Assembly (NCBI GenBank): GCA_028277195.1
Contig: JANQGS010000284.1
Span: forward strand, 1-17,930
Length of the DNA: 17,930 nt
Reading direction: 5' to 3'
Origin: Candidatus Gastranaerophilales bacterium
Lineage (GTDB): Bacteria; Cyanobacteriota; Vampirovibrionia; Gastranaerophilales; UBA9971
Shown: one piece after another, positions 14,086-17,930 of the stretch
Layout of the letters: the number at the start of each line of letters is the position of its first letter
Position numbering within the stretch: the stretch's first letter is position 1
Notes under the pieces: model-generated
The model's database searches: none
What the model was told of the DNA's origin: nothing
The model's input: only the letters and a program-made list of their open reading frames with translations
Program-made: the position numbers and the translations under genes

Positions 14086-16248
14086 TCAGCCGCCCCTGTC
14101 CCGGTGAGACAACCCTGACTGCCTGCGCTTTACATTTACCACATCGCTCACGGAATTAATGCTGTTTATCACCTTATTAAGCTGGTCAATATCGTGAATT
14201 TCCAGCCCCAGCTCAATCAGGGCAAAGTTTTTGTTTTTCTTTTTTACCCTGGCTTCCGTGAGATTGGTCTTGTTATCGGAAACCTTTGCCAGCACATCCT
14301 TGAAAACGCCCAGCCTGTCAATAACCTCAACAAATATTTTTGTGACATAAGCCCTTTTTACATTGTCAATATTCCAGCTAATCGGCAATAACCTCTCCTG
14401 TTCAACGGTTTTCAGAGAAATGCAGTCTTCCCTGTGCACACTGACCCCCCTGCTCCTTGTGATAACACCGATGATAGGCTCACCGGGAACTGGTGAGCAG
14501 CATTTTGATATGTGATGAAGCATACCCTCAAGCCCTTCGATTACCCTGCTGGATTTTTTTGCCTGGGGCTTCTTGCTTAGCCTGACTTTTGGGACAAGCT
14601 CGTCTACTCTCAGGCGGTTGGTGATTTTGGTAATTGATATCTCGCCGTAACCCAGTGCGGCAAAAAGGTCTTCAACTGCCTGGTAGTTGAGTTGTTTTGC
14701 TATATCGAGTATTTTGCCTTCTTTTATAAATTCATCAAGGGAAGTTTTTGAAAGTTCGTGCTCAAGCATTTGTTTGCCCTGGGCTATGTGCTCATCCCTT
14801 AAGTTCTTCTTAAACCACTGTCTTATCCTGGATTTTGCCTGGTTTGTCACTACTGTGTTAATCCAGTCCAGGCGCGGCCTTTCATTTTTACCGGTAAGTA
14901 TCTCCAGGAAATCGCCGTTGTTTAGTTTTGTGTCCAGGGGGACTATCCGACCGTTTATCATAGCCCCAATGCAGCGGTGGCCTATTTCAGTATGGATTCT
15001 ATAGGCAAAATCCAGGGGAGTTGCGCCTGCCGGAAGGTCAATAACATCGCCCCTCGGGGTGAACACAAATACCTGGTCGGAAAACAGGTCCAGTTTTACG
15101 CTGTCAACAAACTCCTTGGCGTCTTTTATGTCCTGCTGGATTTCTATGAGCTTTCTGAGCCAGGAAAATTTCAGGTCTTCATCGGTTATTTTAACAGCCT
15201 TGCCCGCTTCCTTATATTTCCAGTGTGCTGCTATACCGTATTCCGCAACCTCGTGCATTTCATGGGTTCTTATCTGTACTTCAAGCGGTTTGCCTCGGGG
15301 CCCGATTACTGATGTATGCAAAGACCTGTACAGGTTGTTTTTGGGCATTGCTATATAGTCCTTAAACCTCCCCGGGATAGGCTTAAATGCCGAGTGAATA
15401 AGCCCGAGCACCTCATAGCATTCTTTTTCAGTATTTACTATTATTCTTATTGCTGTAACGTCGTATAAATCCTGGTAAGTTTTCTGCTGGCGCTGCATTT
15501 TCGCGTAAATACTGTAGTAAGTCTTTGCCCTGCCTGAAATCAGGGCTTTTATACGCATATTTTTAATGTTGCTGTCAACTTTTTCAATTATAGTTTGTAC
15601 TGTCTGGTCTCTCTCAGCCTTTGCCTGGGCAACGAGCTGGGCTATTTCAAAATATTTTTCAGGATTAAGATACCTGAGGGAGAGGTCCTCAAGTTCTGAT
15701 TTAATCAGCCCCATTCCCAGCCTGTTCGCCAGCGGCACAAATATTTCCAGGGTTTCCTTTGCTATTTCCTTTTGTTTTTCCTGCTTCATGTAGTTCAGGG
15801 TCCGCATATTATGCAGCCTGTCGGCCAGTTTAAGGAAAATAATCCTTATATCATCAGCCATTGCAAGGAACATTTTCCTGAAATTCTCGGCCTGGCGTTC
15901 TTCTTTTGAGCTATAGCTGTACTTGCTGAGTTTTGTAACGCCGCTGACAAGGGTTAGCACGTCATCCCCGAATTTTTCCGAAATCTCGGCGGGTTTTGTC
16001 TCGGTGTCCTCAAGTATATCGTGGAGCAATGCGGCGCATATTGTGTCTGTATCAGCCTGCAAGTCAGCCAGTATTTTCGCTACCTCTATAGGGTGCAGTA
16101 TATAAGGTTCTTCACTGGCGCGGTACTGCCCTTCGTGCAGTTCACTGGCAAAATCAAAGGCCAAAAGTATTTTTTCCACTTCTTTTTGCGGCCTTTTTTG
16201 CTTTTTAAGGGTTGATATAAGGGGGTCAAACAGTAGTTTATGGTTCAT
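14086..16248 (-). CDS. rel: Bifunctional (p)ppGpp synthetase/hydrolase Rel
   Basis: This enzyme makes and degrades the alarmone (p)ppGpp in the stringent response and acts at the ribosome. The HD hydrolase domain is intact: H52, H76-D77, E80-D81 and D143 in LADRLHNMRT. The synthetase domain has RFKD at 294-297, the RXKD form associated with bifunctional enzymes, plus NNLYRSLH (304-311) and EVQIRT with catalytic E323. A TGS domain (about 388-453), a Cys-rich region with C583, C584, H605 and C609, and a C-terminal ACT domain (about 635-710) follow. At 720 residues it is full length. The start agrees with the numbering of characterised Rel proteins; the ribosome-binding site is weak. It is divergent from radA across 87 bp. 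Confidence 0.96.
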   Translation of the reverse strand: MNHKLLFDPLISTLKKQKRPQKEVEKILLAFDFASELHEGQYRASEEPYILHPIEVAKILADLQADTDTICAALLHDILEDTETKPAEISEKFGDDVLTLVSGVTKLSKYSYSSKEERQAENFRKMFLAMADDIRIIFLKLADRLHNMRTLNYMKQEKQKEIAKETLEIFVPLANRLGMGLIKSELEDLSLRYLNPEKYFEIAQLVAQAKAERDQTVQTIIEKVDSNIKNMRIKALISGRAKTYYSIYAKMQRQQKTYQDLYDVTAIRIIVNTEKECYEVLGLIHSAFKPIPGRFKDYIAMPKNNLYRSLHTSVIGPRGKPLEVQIRTHEMHEVAEYGIAAHWKYKEAGKAVKITDEDLKFSWLRKLIEIQQDIKDAKEFVDSVKLDLFSDQVFVFTPRGDVIDLPAGATPLDFAYRIHTEIGHRCIGAMINGRIVPLDTKLNNGDFLEILTGKNERPRLDWINTVVTNQAKSRIRQWFKKNLRDEHIAQGKQMLEHELSKTSLDEFIKEGKILDIAKQLNYQAVEDLFAALGYGEISITKITNRLRVDELVPKVRLSKKPQAKKSSRVIEGLEGMLHHISKCCSPVPGEPIIGVITRSRGVSVHREDCISLKTVEQERLLPISWNIDNVKRAYVTKIFVEVIDRLGVFKDVLAKVSDNKTNLTEARVKKKNKNFALIELGLEIHDIDQLNKVINSINSVSDVVNVKRRQSGLSHRDRGG

Positions 16249-16282
16249 TTGCTCGATTATGATATTTATATGACAATAATAT

Positions 16283-16310
16283 TTTACCTTAAATTGTGAT
16301 AAAATATAAT
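16283..16310 (+). promoter_or_regulatory. Candidate radA promoter
   Basis: A perfect TATAAT at 16305-16310 lies 16 bp after TTTACC (16283-16288, four of six matches). The predicted start near 16317 leaves a leader of about 19 nt without a Shine-Dalgarno site. The region is the divergent spacer with rel, whose own promoter was not resolved. Confidence 0.4.
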
Positions 16311-16335
16311 TTATGAAAAATTAAACATTGATAAA

Positions 16336-17706
16336 ATGGCCAGGCTAAAATCAAAATGGATATGCCGGGAATGCGGTTATGAAAGCTCGGGCTACCTGGG
16401 CAAATGCCCGGACTGCTCAGGCTGGAGTACTCTTATCGAGGAAATCCCCGCAAAACATAACCCGATAACGTTTCACAACTCACTTAATTACTCAACTCCG
16501 CAGTTATTAAAAGACGTAAGCCTTGATGCAAAAGTGCGCTACACTACCGGCATGGCGGAACTGGACGCGGTGCTGGGAGGCGGGCTGGTAAAAGGCTCTC
16601 TTGTGCTTGTAGGGGGAGACCCGGGCATAGGTAAATCCACATTAACCCTCCAAACCTGCGGGAAATTGGCCCAAAAAGGATTAAAATCCCTGTATATATC
16701 AGCCGAGGAATCCGAAAAGCAGGTTAAATTACGCGCAAACAGGCTTAATATAGATTTTGATAATTTATACATCCAGCCGGAAACAAATATTGAGGATATT
16801 AAAAGGGGGATTGACGCCATATCTCCTGAAGTTGTGATAATTGACAGTATCCAGGCCGTTTATACACCGGGAATAACCAGCTCCCCCGGCAGCGTAAGCC
16901 AGGTGAGGGAATGCTGCTCAGCCCTTATGGCCCTGGCAAAAACAAGCGGCGTAACAATGGTCATAATAGGACATGTCACAAAAGACGGAATGATTGCCGG
17001 CCCAAAAGTGCTTGAGCATATGGTGGACACGGTACTTTATTTTGAAGGTGACAGGTATAAGTCCTACAGGCTCTTGAGGAGCATAAAAAACCGTTTTGGC
17101 GGCACAAATGATATTGGCGTGTTTAAAATGGAGGACTCAGGGCTTGCAGAGGTTAAAAACCCCAGTATGCTTTTCCTTTCAGAGAGGGGAAATACCGCAA
17201 TCCCCGGAAGCGTCGTAATTGCGAGCAGCGAGGGCACAAGGCCGCTCCTGGTTGAAATACAGGCTCTTGTAGGGCCTACCTCATACCCTTCACCGAGAAG
17301 GGTAGCTACAGGGATTGAGTATAACAGGGTTCTGCAAATCCTTGCCGTGCTTGAAAAAAGGGTTGGGCTGAACTTGAGCAAGCAGGATGTATATGTGAAC
17401 GCCGTGGGAGGCATAGATATCCAGGAGCCCTCCGCTGACCTTGGAATTGCGCTCGCGGTCGCAACCTGCGCGAGAAATGTCCGTGTTGCCCCTGATACGG
17501 TTATTATCGGGGAAGTCGGGCTCTCGGGTGAAGTCAGGACAATAAGCCACCTTGTGGCCAGGATAAATGAGGCCAAAAAACTCGGCTTTAAAAAAGCATT
17601 GATTCCCCAATCAAACCTGCCGGTTAAAAATCCGCCTGAAAATATTGAAATTGTTGGCGTTTTAAGGTTAATAGACGCCATAAGCAATGCAGTGCAGGAT
17701 AGTTAA
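16336..17706 (+). CDS. radA: DNA repair protein RadA
   Basis: RadA is a RecA-like helicase that promotes branch migration during recombination. The N-terminal C4 zinc finger is complete (C10, C13, C24, C27). The RecA-type ATPase has Walker A GGDPGIGKST (93-102) and Walker B-like VVIID (166-170). The RadA signature KNRFG is at 251-255. The Lon-protease-like domain, without protease function in this family, occupies about 285-450. The length of 456 residues is standard. The start gives the expected MARLKSKWICRECG. No Shine-Dalgarno site is visible, and no T-rich terminator follows on the plus strand; the hairpin just downstream is oriented for the minus strand. Confidence 0.96.
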   Translation: MARLKSKWICRECGYESSGYLGKCPDCSGWSTLIEEIPAKHNPITFHNSLNYSTPQLLKDVSLDAKVRYTTGMAELDAVLGGGLVKGSLVLVGGDPGIGKSTLTLQTCGKLAQKGLKSLYISAEESEKQVKLRANRLNIDFDNLYIQPETNIEDIKRGIDAISPEVVIIDSIQAVYTPGITSSPGSVSQVRECCSALMALAKTSGVTMVIIGHVTKDGMIAGPKVLEHMVDTVLYFEGDRYKSYRLLRSIKNRFGGTNDIGVFKMEDSGLAEVKNPSMLFLSERGNTAIPGSVVIASSEGTRPLLVEIQALVGPTSYPSPRRVATGIEYNRVLQILAVLEKRVGLNLSKQDVYVNAVGGIDIQEPSADLGIALAVATCARNVRVAPDTVIIGEVGLSGEVRTISHLVARINEAKKLGFKKALIPQSNLPVKNPPENIEIVGVLRLIDAISNAVQDS

Positions 17707-17711
17707 AGCAT

Positions 17712-17745
17712 AAAAAAACCCTGAATAGAAAATGTACTCAGGGTT
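17712..17745 (-). terminator. Minus-strand intrinsic terminator
   Basis: On the minus strand the stem AACCCTGA/TCAGGGTT (8 bp, 13-nt loop) runs straight into a T-run that appears as seven As at 17712-17718 on the plus strand. On the plus strand the stem is followed by AAACTT, a poor terminator. It therefore mainly stops transcripts coming from the right. Confidence 0.75.
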
Positions 17746-17810
17746 AAACTTACTAGAAGGGAAGGTTAGGAAGTAAGTTCAGGAAGCTATATCACTTATA
17801 TATAGAAAGT
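17712..17810 (-). ncRNA. Candidate small RNA with C/U-rich loop
   Basis: On the minus strand a TATAAT (17822-17817) with a weak TTTATA (17846-17841, 18-bp spacer) could start a transcript near 17810. It would end at the terminator hairpin after about 99 nt. In between, arms AACTTACT/AGTAAGTT form an 8-bp stem around a 17-nt loop, TCCTAACCTTCCCTTCT, whose CUUCC/CCUUCC runs could pair with Shine-Dalgarno sequences. No open reading frame is seen. The right 220 bp of the window holds no coding sequence. It might instead be the 3' end of a longer minus-strand transcript. Confidence 0.45.
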
Positions 17811-17894
17811 ATTTTTATTATATAAAATTGACCGAAATGCTATAAATTTTTACAAAATTTAATATTTGCAATCGCAGGTAACAGTTCAGGCTAT

Positions 17895-17930
17895 CTTAAA
17901 TTTAAAATTTTCAAAAATCGCCCGCCCGGC
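17895..17930 (-). repeat. Right-edge G/C-rich element resembling the left edge
   Basis: Read on the minus strand, this begins with G-tracts (GGGCGGGCG) followed by an AT-rich stretch with AAATTTT and ending in AAG. It resembles positions 34-72 on the plus strand, so the two are in inverted orientation. The window cuts through it, and any further G-tracts lie outside. It may be one copy of a dispersed repeat. Confidence 0.35.

Noticed and set aside
17064..17687. 207-codon minus-strand open frame inside radA
   Set aside because: It is antisense to conserved RadA motifs, Ser/Thr-rich without domain pattern, and typical of a shadow frame.

Overview
The window is a bacterial chromosome segment of moderate to low GC content, made mostly of single-copy housekeeping genes with accessory insertions between them. 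The most informative lineage hints are a signal-less matrixin-like metalloprotease (176-979) and a tandem pair of glycine-rich membrane proteins of unknown function (12445-13978). From memory, both types occur in Candidatus Gastranaerophilales / Melainabacteria (Vampirovibrionia). That assignment is an inference and could not be tested here. No rRNA, tRNA, CRISPR array or intact insertion sequence was seen.

Left part (1-3035): a hairpin plus a G-quadruplex-capable G-run, a matrixin-like protease, an orphan member of the acyl-CoA dehydratase activase-related family (COG3581-like), then ribosomal protein L25/Ctc behind its own promoter and a long palindrome in its leader. Middle-left (3036-8029): gyrB running into the convergent GTPase gene der, then galT divergent from der, followed by a REP-like palindrome and a perfect operator-like palindrome before polA. 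Middle (8030-12444): polA, then an AT-rich accessory patch. The patch holds a hicB antitoxin whose hicA toxin is reduced to about 22 N-terminal codons, and a DRE-TIM aldolase-like gene that appears to have lost its C-terminus where it overlaps a HIT-family hydrolase. A structured 118-bp convergent gap follows. Right part (12445-17930): the two unknown membrane proteins and a bifunctional Rel (ppGpp synthetase/hydrolase) on the minus strand, then radA divergent from rel. The right end contains a candidate minus-strand small RNA with a perfect intrinsic terminator and a C/U-rich loop that could pair with Shine-Dalgarno sequences.

Functionally the conserved core covers DNA topology (GyrB), replication and repair (PolA, RadA), ribosome biogenesis and structure (Der, L25), stringent response (Rel) and sugar-phosphate metabolism (GalT). 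The most unusual items are the candidate small RNA (17712-17810), the decayed hicA-hicB locus with its operator palindrome preserved, the aldolase/HIT junction, the paired unknown membrane proteins (one with a CxCx4CxC tail), and G-rich repeat-like sequences in inverted orientation at the two window ends.
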